Of a stretch of 64,000 nucleotides of DNA, positions 8,429-15,842 are shown piece after piece; positions within the stretch are counted from its first letter, which is position 1, and the number at the start of each line of letters is the position of its first letter. Origin of the DNA: Verrucomicrobiota bacterium (GTDB lineage Bacteria > Verrucomicrobiota > Verrucomicrobiia > Opitutales > UBA953); the NCBI GenBank assembly GCA_014193315.1, contig BJHS01000003.1, positions 62,001 to 126,000 on the forward strand, written 5' to 3'. The position numbers and the translations under genes were made by a program. The notes below the pieces were generated by a model. That model did not search any database. It saw only the letters and a list, made by a program, of their open reading frames with translations, and was not told the origin of the DNA.

Positions 8429-9484
8429 TTGCCCCCGTCCAGCCCTCGGGGTAAAACGGGCGGGACAATCCCGCCGTCTCCGCCTATCCGCTTCCTGTCC
8501 TTGGACTCGCCCGCTCCCAGCCCGCTCACGACCTCGCCGACCGACCTCGGGCGCGCGGCGGAGCTCTTGCGCACGGGCCACTGCGTGGCGCTGCCGACCG
8601 AGACGGTCTACGGTTTGGCCGCCGACGCGTTGAACCCGACGGCGGTCGCCCAGGTCTTCGCGATCAAGGGTCGCCCGTTGCTGGATCCGCTCATCGTGCA
8701 CGTGCTCGACCTCGCCGGCCTCGCGCAGGTGGCCGCGCCCGACCCGCGGCTGGCCAAGCTCGCCGCACTCTGGCCCGGCCCGCTCACGGTCGTGCTGCGT
8801 CGCCAGCCCAGCGTGCCCGACCTCGTCACCGCCGGCAAGGACACCGTGGCGGTGCGCCTGCCCGCGCACCCGGTCTTTCGCGAGGTGCTCCGGCTCGCCG
8901 GCCGGCCGCTCGCGGCGCCGAGCGCCAACCCCTTTGGTTACGTCAGCCCGACCCGCGCCGCGCACGTCGTTGACTCGTTGGGGGCGCGCTGCCCTTGGGT
9001 GGTCGACGGCGGCCCCTGCGAGCACGGCCTGGAGTCGACGATTCTCGACCTTTCCGTCCCGGGCCGCGCCCGCCTGCTCCGCCCTGGCCCGATTCCCGTC
9101 GAGACGCTGCGCGGGCTGTTAGGCGACGTCGCGGTGGTCACGCGTGCCGCGAGCCAGCACGCCGCGCAGGACGCCCCGGGCATGCTTGAGCGTCACTACA
9201 GCCCGGCCACGAAAGTCGCGCTCTTCCCGGCCGGCACCTTGCCCGTCGTGACGAACCTGCGTTCCGCGGTGGTCTTCCTCGGTCGGCGCGCGTCGCCGCC
9301 CGCCAACGCCGACGTCTTCCTGCTCTCGGAGGCGGGTTCAGTCGCGGAGGCCGCGCACCACCTCTTCGACCTCCTGCGCCGCCTGGATGGTCGCGGTTAC
9401 GCGACGATCCACGTGGAGCTGGCCAAGCCGGCCGGTGTGGGCGCCGCTTACAATGACCGCCTCACCCGCGCCGCCGCCCGCTGA
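8429..9484 (+). CDS. tsaC: Threonylcarbamoyl-AMP synthase (Sua5/TsaC type)
   Basis: About 351 residues. It makes threonylcarbamoyl-AMP from threonine, bicarbonate and ATP for the t6A37 modification of ANN-decoding tRNAs. The YrdC domain is clear: ALPTETVYGLAADA, KGRPLLDPLIVHV, LWPGPLTVVLRR, AVRLPAHPVF and PSANPFGYVSPT. After about residue 235 comes a Sua5 C-terminal domain introduced by GMLERHYSPAT. The start is unsure: no ATG is available, TTG 8429 gives the longest form, and TTG 8501 would still keep the whole catalytic domain. The stop overlaps prmC by one base. Confidence 0.92.
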   Translation: MPPSSPRGKTGGTIPPSPPIRFLSLDSPAPSPLTTSPTDLGRAAELLRTGHCVALPTETVYGLAADALNPTAVAQVFAIKGRPLLDPLIVHVLDLAGLAQVAAPDPRLAKLAALWPGPLTVVLRRQPSVPDLVTAGKDTVAVRLPAHPVFREVLRLAGRPLAAPSANPFGYVSPTRAAHVVDSLGARCPWVVDGGPCEHGLESTILDLSVPGRARLLRPGPIPVETLRGLLGDVAVVTRAASQHAAQDAPGMLERHYSPATKVALFPAGTLPVVTNLRSAVVFLGRRASPPANADVFLLSEAGSVAEAAHHLFDLLRRLDGRGYATIHVELAKPAGVGAAYNDRLTRAAAR

Positions 9485-10329
9485 TGCAAAACCTCCTCGA
9501 GACGTTGAAGAAGTCGACCGACTTCCTCGGCCGCAAAGGCATCGAGAAGCCGCGCGTCGAAGCCGAGCACCTCTTCGCCGCCGCGCTGGGGCTCAAGCGG
9601 CTCGACCTCTACCTGCAGTTCGAGCGCCTACTCACCGACGTCGAGGCTGATTGCCTGCGCGGGTTCGTGGTGCGCCGCGGTAACCGTGAGCCGCTCCAGC
9701 ACATCGTCGGCCACGTGGAGTTCCGCGACCTCGTCCTGAAGTCCGATCGACGCGCGCTCGTCCCCCGGCCCGAGACGGAGGAATTGATCGACCTCGCCCT
9801 GACGTTGTTCCCTCCGGATCAAGCGGTGCGCGTGCTCGACCTCGGCACGGGCTCAGGCGCGATCGCGCTGGCCTTGGCGTCGGAGCGCCCCGCGTGGGTC
9901 GTCGAGGCCGTGGACCGTTCGCCCGACGCCTTGGCGCTCGCCCGTGAAAACGCGGGGCGCTGCGGCCTCGCCGAACGCGTCGCCTTCGCGGAGTCCGACT
10001 GGTTCGCCGCGGTCACCGACGCCTACGACTTGATTGTCTCCAACCCGCCTTACTTGACGGAGGCCGAGGTCGCCGCCGCCGAGCCCGAGGTGCGCGAGTT
10101 CGATCCGAAGTCCGCGCTCATCGCGCCCGACGAGGGCTTGGCCGATCTTCGCCGCATCCTGACCGACGCCCCGCGCTTCCTGCGCGCCGGCGGCTGGGTG
10201 CTCCTCGAGACCGGCATCGACCAGCACGCCGCCTTGGCGGCGCTGTCGGCCCAAATAGGTTATGCCGAGTCTGCGGGCCAGCCCGACATGAGCGGCCGTC
10301 CGCGGTTCTGGCAGGCGAGGGTGGGTTGA
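9484..10329 (+). CDS. prmC: Release factor glutamine methyltransferase PrmC
   Basis: 281 residues. An N-terminal helical domain (1-85) is followed by a Rossmann methyltransferase with LDLGTGSGAIALALA and the diagnostic catalytic motif SNPPY. PrmC methylates the Gln of the GGQ motif in RF1/RF2. RPETEELIDLAL before the SAM site is also typical. It begins within the stop of the tsaC gene. Co-occurrence of Sua5/TsaC and PrmC in one translation-factor operon is common. Confidence 0.95.
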   Translation: MQNLLETLKKSTDFLGRKGIEKPRVEAEHLFAAALGLKRLDLYLQFERLLTDVEADCLRGFVVRRGNREPLQHIVGHVEFRDLVLKSDRRALVPRPETEELIDLALTLFPPDQAVRVLDLGTGSGAIALALASERPAWVVEAVDRSPDALALARENAGRCGLAERVAFAESDWFAAVTDAYDLIVSNPPYLTEAEVAAAEPEVREFDPKSALIAPDEGLADLRRILTDAPRFLRAGGWVLLETGIDQHAALAALSAQIGYAESAGQPDMSGRPRFWQARVG

Positions 10330-10330
10330 G

Positions 10331-10576
10331 GGCAGTAGGGAGTAAGTAGTGGGTGATAGGGAGTGGGGAGTCGGGAATCGGTGTTGGGGATTGGGAACAG
10401 GGTGCTGCCCCTACCTAGGCCCCTACCTGAACGGGGCCTTCGGCAACGGGGTCAGGCACGCCATCGCTACGCAAGGCGAAGCCAGACCCCCGCCTCGCCC
10501 ACTCCCTGCCATCTACTCCCCACTCCCTACTCCCTAATTCCTAATTCCCAATTCCCAACACCTCACCCGTCATCCC
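10331..10576. repeat. Seven-base periodic spacer island, two arms on opposite strands
   Basis: The 300-bp gap between prmC and proS holds ten consecutive heptads at 10331-10400 (GGCAGTA, GGGAGTA, AGTAGTG, GGTGATA, GGGAGTG, GGGAGTC, GGGAATC, GGTGTTG, GGGATTG, GGAACAG). Eleven heptads at 10500-10576 use the same vocabulary on the other strand (CACTCCC, TACTCCC, TAATTCC, CAATTCC, CAACACC). The middle has two GTAGGGG heads read on the minus strand (10406-10425). The order of words is not mirrored, so it is not a simple hairpin. Confidence 0.75.
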
Positions 10577-10629
10577 CCGGCACTTTCGTTTCCTTGCCCT
10601 TTCTCCTTCCTTCCCTCTTTACTGACCGC

Positions 10630-12159
10630 ATGTCCCAGCCGCCCGCCGCCAAGCCCAAGACCGCCATCTCGCCGACTCGCGCCGAGGATTACCCGGAGTG
10701 GTACCTCCAGGTCATCAAGCACGCCGACCTCGCCGAGAACAGCGCCGTCCGCGGTTGCATGGTGATCAAGCCGTGGGGCTACGCGCTCTGGGAAAACATC
10801 CAGCGCGACCTCGATGCGATGTTCAAGGAGACGGGCCACGTGAACGCCTATTTCCCGCTCTTCATCCCCGTCAGCTACATCCAGAAGGAAGCCGCCCACG
10901 TCGACGGCTTCGCCAAGGAGTGCGCGGTCGTCACCCACTCGCGCCTCGAGGCAGGCCCCGACGGCAAGCTCGTCCCCGCGGGTGAGCTCGAGGAGCCCCT
11001 CATCGTCCGCCCGACCTCCGAGACCATCATCGGCGAGACCTACGCCAAGTGGGTGCAGTCCTACCGCGACCTCCCCATCCTCATCAACCAGTGGGCCAAC
11101 GTCGTCCGCTGGGAGATGCGCACCCGCCTGTTCCTGCGTACCGCCGAGTTCCTCTGGCAGGAAGGCCACACCGTCCACGCCACCGAGGCCGAGGCGATCG
11201 AGGAGACCAACAAGATGCTCGAGGTCTACGCCGACTTCGCCGAGAACTATATGGCGATGCCGGTCATCAAGGGCCGCAAGACCGAGGGCGAGCGTTTCCC
11301 GGGCGCCGTCGACACGCTCTGCATCGAGTCGATGATGCAGGACCGCAAGGCCCTCCAGGCCGGTACCTCGCACTACCTTGGCCAGAACTTCGCCAAGTCC
11401 TGCGGCATCCAGTTCCAGGATGAGAAAGGCACCCAGCAGTTCGCGCACACCACCTCCTGGGGCGTCTCCACCCGCCTCATCGGCGGCATGATCATGACGC
11501 ATTCCGACGACGACGGGTTCGTCGCCCCGCCGCGCCTCGCCCCGCAGCACGTCGTCATCTGCCCGATCTACAAGGATGACGCGACCAAGGCCGATATCCT
11601 CGCCTATTGCCAGTCGCTCCAGAAGGAGCTCGCCGCCCAGCGCTTCCACGACCGCAAGATCGTCGTGACCGTCGACAACCGCGACATCCGCGGCGGCGAC
11701 AAGGCCTGGGGCTGGATCAAGAAGGGCGTCCCTCTGCGCGTCGAGGTCGGCCCGCGCGACTTCGCCGCCGGTGCGGTCTTCGTCGCCCGCCGCGACACCG
11801 GCGAGAAGGCCGGCGTCCCGCGCGCCGAGTTCGTCGCCACCATCGTCGACCGTCTGCAGGCCATCCAGGACAACCTCCTGGCCCGCGCCAAGGCCCATCG
11901 CGCCGCACACACCCGCACGATCGACACCTGGGAGGAGCTCAAGGCCTACTTCACGCCGCAGAACCCCGAGCGCCCCGAGATCCACGGCGGCTTCGCCCTG
12001 TGCCACTGGAACGGTAGCAAGGCGGTCGAGAAGCGCCTCAAGGAGGAGCTCAAGGTCACCATCCGCTGCATCCCGCTCGACGCCCAGGATGAGCCTGGCA
12101 AGTGCGTCGTCACCGGCGAGCCCAGCGCCCGCCGCGTCGTGATGGCGAAGGCGTACTGA
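10630..12159 (+). CDS. proS: Prolyl-tRNA synthetase, archaeal/eukaryotic type
   Basis: A 509-residue class II synthetase from ATG 10630; a longer upstream frame runs through the repeat island and is rejected. RPTSETII and the motif-2 stretch NQWANVVRWEMRTRLFLR are present, as are TEFLWQEGHT-like AEFLWQEGHT and the motif-3 SWGVSTRLIGGMIM. It lacks the bacterial editing insertion and ends with a C-terminal Tyr (VVMAKAY), both features of the archaeal-type (ProS3) enzyme. It charges tRNA-Pro. It is likely transcribed separately from prmC because of the 300-bp spacer. Confidence 0.96.
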   Translation: MSQPPAAKPKTAISPTRAEDYPEWYLQVIKHADLAENSAVRGCMVIKPWGYALWENIQRDLDAMFKETGHVNAYFPLFIPVSYIQKEAAHVDGFAKECAVVTHSRLEAGPDGKLVPAGELEEPLIVRPTSETIIGETYAKWVQSYRDLPILINQWANVVRWEMRTRLFLRTAEFLWQEGHTVHATEAEAIEETNKMLEVYADFAENYMAMPVIKGRKTEGERFPGAVDTLCIESMMQDRKALQAGTSHYLGQNFAKSCGIQFQDEKGTQQFAHTTSWGVSTRLIGGMIMTHSDDDGFVAPPRLAPQHVVICPIYKDDATKADILAYCQSLQKELAAQRFHDRKIVVTVDNRDIRGGDKAWGWIKKGVPLRVEVGPRDFAAGAVFVARRDTGEKAGVPRAEFVATIVDRLQAIQDNLLARAKAHRAAHTRTIDTWEELKAYFTPQNPERPEIHGGFALCHWNGSKAVEKRLKEELKVTIRCIPLDAQDEPGKCVVTGEPSARRVVMAKAY

Positions 12160-12163
12160 GCGT

Positions 12164-12212
12164 TAGGGGATGGCGGTTAGGGTGCGGGGCGGTTGGCGGC
12201 GGTAGGTTGATT
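12164..12212. repeat. Short G-rich periodic spacer stretch
   Basis: The 150-bp gap after proS starts with G-rich words built on GGCGGTT (first at 12172), including AGGGTGC, GGGGCGG and TTGGCGG. GGCGGTTAG also occurs at 15626 and 54807. The rest of the gap is AT-richer and has TTGTTA and TATGAAT about 15 bp apart (12244-12271), a weak promoter candidate for the next gene. Confidence 0.4.
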
Positions 12213-12309
12213 TCGCGCAGGGTTGCGTGAAACGCGCCGCGTTTGTTAAGTTTCTATCATTGGTATGAATAGGGTGTAACTCTGCGGGGGCGGCGGAGTA
12301 ATAAACCCC

Positions 12310-12642
12310 ATGAACCTATCCCGCGCCCTCCTCCTCGCCGCCGCCACCGCGTTGTCCGCCTCCCTTGAGGCGATCGGGTTCGATTTCACCTTCAGCGATA
12401 TCGGCGCGACGCAGACCCTGACCGGGACCATCGATGTCTCGAACGTGAGCTCGTCTCAGTATGCGAATTGGTCCATTTTTTGGCCTCCATCTTACTTCAC
12501 AGTCAACAGTCTTGCCATGACTTTGGCGGGAGCGCCTACCAGAGATGGTGCCTATAATCTGACGGCCATCTCTTACATCTACTTGTCGGTTCCGTCGGAT
12601 TTGGATCTGTCCGCCGAGTTGGTTGGTCAGTATTCTGCCTGA
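12310..12642 (+). CDS. Secreted protein fragment, N-terminal half of a broken locus
   Basis: 110 residues starting with a clear signal peptide ([18 protein letters not shown], cut near residue 20). A beta-rich stretch FDFTFSDIGATQTLTGTID follows, like the start of many exported PEP-CTERM or autotransporter-type proteins. It then ends abruptly at TGA 12640. From about 12440 base composition is clearly less GC-rich than the neighbours. An autotransporter beta-domain continues in a different frame immediately after, so this looks like the 5' remnant of a deleted or frameshifted gene. No function can be assigned. Confidence 0.45.
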   Translation: MNLSRALLLAAATALSASLEAIGFDFTFSDIGATQTLTGTIDVSNVSSSQYANWSIFWPPSYFTVNSLAMTLAGAPTRDGAYNLTAISYIYLSVPSDLDLSAELVGQYSA

Positions 12643-12695
12643 AGGGGGCGGTTGTCGCCTCGGACCTGCGGTTCGACGCCAGCCGTACCGGCGCC

Positions 12696-13211
12696 GTGGC
12701 GGGTGCGGGTTCCGCGACCAATCGCCAGAAACTCCGCTCCCTCGGCGGTCAGCTCACCGCCGCCGTCGAGCTTTACAAGGACGGCAGAATCACCTTCAGC
12801 CCGATGCTCGGCTTCGTGCATAGCCGCGCCACGACCGATGCCTTCGCCGAGAGCGGCCCCGGCGCGAACCTCGCGGTGAACGCCCTCGCCCAGGAGTCTT
12901 CCCGCCCGGTCGCCGGCTTTGGTGCCACGTACCTCGCGAGCTCCGTCCTGGCCTTCGACCTCACCGCGGCCTTCGAGCATGAGTATGCCTCGTCCGTCGG
13001 TTCGGCCACCGCCACCTTCGCCGGGGCCGCCTCAGCCTTGCCCATGACCACCGTACGTGGGATCGATGACCGCCAAACCACGATCTTTGGCCTGGGGGCC
13101 TCCTTCCAGATGGATCCCCGGACGACGTTGCGGCTCGGGGCGGAGGTGTGCGGCAACCGAGAACTCAGCCGAGATCACCGCTACAACGCCTCCGTCAACG
13201 TGCGGTTCTAG
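12696..13211 (+). CDS. Autotransporter beta-barrel C-terminal fragment (probable pseudogene)
   Basis: The frame is open from 12558, inside the preceding gene's frame, with no start before GTG 12696. The translation begins to look like an autotransporter barrel around 12645 (AVVASDLRFDAS). It continues with GFGATYLASSVLAFDLTAAF and ends ASVNVRF, with the terminal Phe required by the barrel-assembly machinery. Only about 190 residues are present, shorter than the usual 250-300-residue barrel, and there is no signal peptide in frame. With the fragment before it, this is most simply a decayed exported protein. Its TAG stop overlaps the xseA stop by two bases. Confidence 0.55.
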   Translation: MAGAGSATNRQKLRSLGGQLTAAVELYKDGRITFSPMLGFVHSRATTDAFAESGPGANLAVNALAQESSRPVAGFGATYLASSVLAFDLTAAFEHEYASSVGSATATFAGAASALPMTTVRGIDDRQTTIFGLGASFQMDPRTTLRLGAEVCGNRELSRDHRYNASVNVRF

Positions 13212-14392
13212 CCGCCGGTGGCGGCGGCCTCGCCGTCGCCGAACTTCAGGCGCAGCTTCCGGCCCGGGGTCACGCCTTCGCGGGTGCTGATCACGGCGCC
13301 ATCGGCGTTGCGCACGATGCTGTAGCCGCGGGCGAGGACGGAGTCGAAGCCCGCCGAGGTCAGGCGCTTGCCGAGCTGGTTGAGTTTCTCCCGCGCGACG
13401 CCCAAACGGGCCTTGGGGGAAAGCCGGTGCAGTTCGCCGCCGAGTTCCGACAGGCGGTGCTTGCGGTCCGCGACGAGCTCCTCGGCGGCGCCGTCGAGCC
13501 GTTCGCGCAGGAGGTCGAGGTCCTGGTAGAGCGACTGCAGGCGGGCCTTGGGCGAATGGCGGGCGAGTTCCGCGCCGAGCAGGCGGAGGCGATCGCGCAG
13601 CTTCGTCTGGCCGGAGGCGATGAGCTCCGCCGCGGCCGTCGGCGTCTCCGCGCGGCGGTCCGCCGCGAAGTCGCAGAGGGTGAAGTCGGTCTGGTGGCCG
13701 ACGGCGGAGATGACCGGGGTGCGGCTCGCGCGCACGGCGCGGACGAGTTGTTCGTCATTGAAGCCCCATAGGTCCTCCATCGAGCCGCCGCCGCGACCGA
13801 CCACGATCAGGTCGATGCCGGGGATGGCGTTGGCTTGTTTCAGGCCGTTGATCACCGACCCCGGGCAGGTCTCGCCCTGCACGCGGGCGGGCACGAGCCA
13901 GGCCGTCCCGCTCCAGCCGCGCGTCTTGAGCACCTCGGTGAAGTCATGCCAGACCGCGCCGATCTCGGACGTCACGAACGCGACGACCTTGGGGAAGTCG
14001 GGCAGGGGGCGCTTGAGGGACTCGTCGAAGAGACCTTCGGCCTTCAGCTTGTCGCGGAGCTCCTTGAACTTCTGGAAGAGGTCGCCTTCGCCGGCGGGTT
14101 TGATCGACTCGATGATCAGGGACATCTTGCCGGACTTGCCGTAGAAATCCGCCTTGGCCTTGGCCACGACCTTCTGGCCCTCGCGCAGCGGCTCCTTCAG
14201 CCAGCGGGCCTGGAAGGAGTACAGCACGCAGTCCACCTTGGCTTCGGCGTCCTTGAGCGCGAAGTAGTGGTGGCCGGAAGGGTAGGTTTTGTAACCCGAG
14301 ATCTCACCCGTCACCTCGAGCGTCCCCATCCCGTTGAGATGACCTTTGAGGACATCCGCAAGTTCGCTGATGGTGAGGGGGGCCGAGGCCAT
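13208..14392 (-). CDS. xseA: Exodeoxyribonuclease VII large subunit
   Basis: 394 residues from ATG at 14392; a 25-residue longer frame begins in repeat-like spacer. The N-terminal OB-fold (LEVTGEISGYK, HHYFALKDAEAKVDCVLY) binds ssDNA. The catalytic domain has VVGRGGGSMEDLW, SAVGHQTDFTLCDFAADRRA and ETPTAAAE. Two long coiled-coil stretches (about 270-350) bind XseB. It degrades single-stranded DNA. Slightly short for the family but complete. No xseB is visible nearby. It converges with the autotransporter fragment; the stops overlap. Confidence 0.95.
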   Translation of the reverse strand: MASAPLTISELADVLKGHLNGMGTLEVTGEISGYKTYPSGHHYFALKDAEAKVDCVLYSFQARWLKEPLREGQKVVAKAKADFYGKSGKMSLIIESIKPAGEGDLFQKFKELRDKLKAEGLFDESLKRPLPDFPKVVAFVTSEIGAVWHDFTEVLKTRGWSGTAWLVPARVQGETCPGSVINGLKQANAIPGIDLIVVGRGGGSMEDLWGFNDEQLVRAVRASRTPVISAVGHQTDFTLCDFAADRRAETPTAAAELIASGQTKLRDRLRLLGAELARHSPKARLQSLYQDLDLLRERLDGAAEELVADRKHRLSELGGELHRLSPKARLGVAREKLNQLGKRLTSAGFDSVLARGYSIVRNADGAVISTREGVTPGRKLRLKFGDGEAAATGG

Positions 14393-14437
14393 GTGGACAG
14401 GTTCGGGGATTTCGGAGGGGAGGGCAAGAGGGGTATG

Positions 14438-14719
14438 TTGGCAGCTGGCACGCTGGCAAGGGGGCACGTGGGCAAGGGAAGATGTAGAGATGCGGTGAGG
14501 GACAGTGATAAGGACAGGGTCAGAGACAGGGTCAGGGGAAGGATTCAGTTATACGGATTTTGAACCCAATGTTTTTAATCTGACCTTTTCCCTGTCCCTG
14601 ACCCTATTGCTCTTGTTGCCTCTAGGTAGGGCTGACCATCCTCGGTCGGCCGCGGACCTGCAGGGACGCTGGTCCCTGCAGGTGACTGGAGCGCGCCTTG
14701 CCCGCTTGCCAGCGTGTCC
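14438..14719. repeat. Nested 8-base and 6-base periodic spacer island, repeat copy A
   Basis: The 348-bp gap between xseA and the dehydrogenase is layered. The left arm has octamers at 14438-14477 (TTGGCAGC, TGGCACGC, TGGCAAGG, GGGCACGT, GGGCAAGG), then hexamers at 14501-14548 (GACAGG, GTCAGA, GACAGG, GTCAGG). An AT-rich core follows. The right arm has hexamers on the other strand at 14591-14608 (CCTGTC, CCTGAC, CCTATT), a GGTAG-headed palindrome, and octamers at 14696-14719 (CCTTGCCC, GCTTGCCA, GCGTGTCC). 14555-14683 is closely repeated at 15703-15833. Confidence 0.75.
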
Positions 14720-14740
14720 CCTAGTCATCTCAATCCCTTC

Positions 14741-15619
14741 ATGAAAATCGCGTTCGTCGGTACGGGAGTGATGGGCAAGAGCATGGTGATCAACCTGCTC
14801 AAGGCCGGCCATGCGGTCACGGTCTACACCCGCACCAAGGCCAAGGCCGAGGACTTGTTTGCGCTGGGCGCGACCTGGGCGGACTCACCGGCCGCGGCCG
14901 TGCGCGGGGCCGACGCTGCGATCTCGATGGTGGGCTACCCGAACGATGTGGCGGAAGTCTGGCAGGGTTTCCTTTCCGCGGCGCGCCCGGGTTGCCTGAT
15001 CATCGATATGACCACCTCAAGCCCGGCCCTGGCCCGGCAGCTGGCGGCGGCGGCGACCGCGAAAGGTTGCCTGCCCCTGGATGCTCCGGTGTCCGGCGGC
15101 GACCGCGGCGCCCGCGAGGGCACCATGACCATCATGGTCGGCGGTGAAGCCGCGGCGTTCGAGCAGGCCCGCCCGCTCTTCGAGGCCATGGGCAAGACGA
15201 TCTCCCTGCAGGGCAGCCCGGGGGCCGGGCAGCTTTGCAAGCTCGCCAATCAGATTGCGATCGCCTCGGGCATGGTCGCGATGGCGGAGGCCCTCGCTTT
15301 CGCGCGTGCCAACCAGCTCGACCTCGAGGCCGTGCTGAAAGCGCTCTCCGGCGGCGGTGCCTCCAGCTGGGCCCTGCTGAATCTCGCGCCTCGTGTGCTC
15401 AAGGGCGACTTCGCCCCGGGCTTCTACGTGAAGCATTTCGTCAAGGACATCGGCCTGTCCCTCGAGGTCTGCCGCGAGCTGAAGCTCTCGCTGCCCGGAC
15501 TGGAGCTAGCCGCGAAACTCTACGCCGACGTCCAGGCCGCTGGTGACGGCGACTGCGGCACGCAGGCCTTGGCCCGGCTGTATTTCTCGAGGCAGGGGCA
15601 GCACCGCGTGCTGCCCTAG
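14741..15619 (+). CDS. Beta-hydroxyacid dehydrogenase (3-hydroxyisobutyrate / tartronate semialdehyde reductase family)
   Basis: 292 residues from ATG 14741. Dinucleotide site GTGVMG (7-12), substrate motif DAPVSGGDRGAREGT, and the catalytic Lys in GAGQLCKLANQ define the family (MmsB/GarR/GlxR), which oxidises or reduces small beta-hydroxyacids with NAD(P). The C-terminal helical half is present. The exact substrate cannot be told. The gene is bounded on both sides by copies of a repeat island. Its last codons (RQGQHRVLP) are formed by a REP-like palindrome at 15596-15616, so the natural C-terminus may have been altered. Confidence 0.88.
   Translation: MKIAFVGTGVMGKSMVINLLKAGHAVTVYTRTKAKAEDLFALGATWADSPAAAVRGADAAISMVGYPNDVAEVWQGFLSAARPGCLIIDMTTSSPALARQLAAAATAKGCLPLDAPVSGGDRGAREGTMTIMVGGEAAAFEQARPLFEAMGKTISLQGSPGAGQLCKLANQIAIASGMVAMAEALAFARANQLDLEAVLKALSGGGASSWALLNLAPRVLKGDFAPGFYVKHFVKDIGLSLEVCRELKLSLPGLELAAKLYADVQAAGDGDCGTQALARLYFSRQGQHRVLP
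15596..15616. repeat. REP-like palindrome overlapping the dehydrogenase stop
   Basis: GGGCAGCAC (15596-15604), loop CGC, GTGCTGCCC (15608-15616): a perfect 9-bp stem with a 3-nt loop, followed by TAGG. Geometry matches the GTAG-headed palindromes elsewhere in the window, here on the minus strand with head CTAGG in place of GTAGG. It supplies the final codons and stop context of the gene. Confidence 0.6.
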
Positions 15620-15625
15620 GTTGAG

Positions 15626-15833
15626 GCGGTTAGCGGATAGCGATTGGGGGATGCAAAAGGGTCAGGGGCAGGTGGATACAAAAAGGACAGGATTCAGGGA
15701 CAGGATTTTGAACTTCATGTTTTTGCCTGATCCTTCCCCTGACCCTGTCACTGACCCTGTTGCTCTTGTTGCATCTTGGTAGGGCTGACCGTCCTCGGTC
15801 GGCCGCGGACCAGCAGGGACGCTGGCCCCTGCC
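15626..15833. repeat. Periodic spacer island, repeat copy B
   Basis: The gap between the convergent dehydrogenase and pyk genes starts with heptads GGCGGTT, AGCGGAT, AGCGATT, GGGGGAT (15626-15653). A hexamer arm follows (AAAAGG, GTCAGG, GGCAGG at 15655-15672), then an AT-rich core. The opposite-strand hexamer arm is at 15726-15761 (CCTGAT, CCTTCC, CCTGAC, CCTGTC, ACTGAC, CCTGTT). A GGTAG-headed palindrome lies at 15778-15802. Bases 15703-15833 align with 14555-14683 in direct orientation with only scattered differences. Confidence 0.75.
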
Positions 15834-15842
15834 TGCGCGCCA

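Noticed and set aside
10570-12006. 478-codon minus-strand frame opposite proS
   Set aside because: Shadow of proS produced by GC-biased codons; no motif.
12160-12309. tRNA or small RNA gene between proS and the secreted fragment
   Set aside because: No cloverleaf or terminator is found; the stretch is G-rich periodic words followed by AT-richer DNA.
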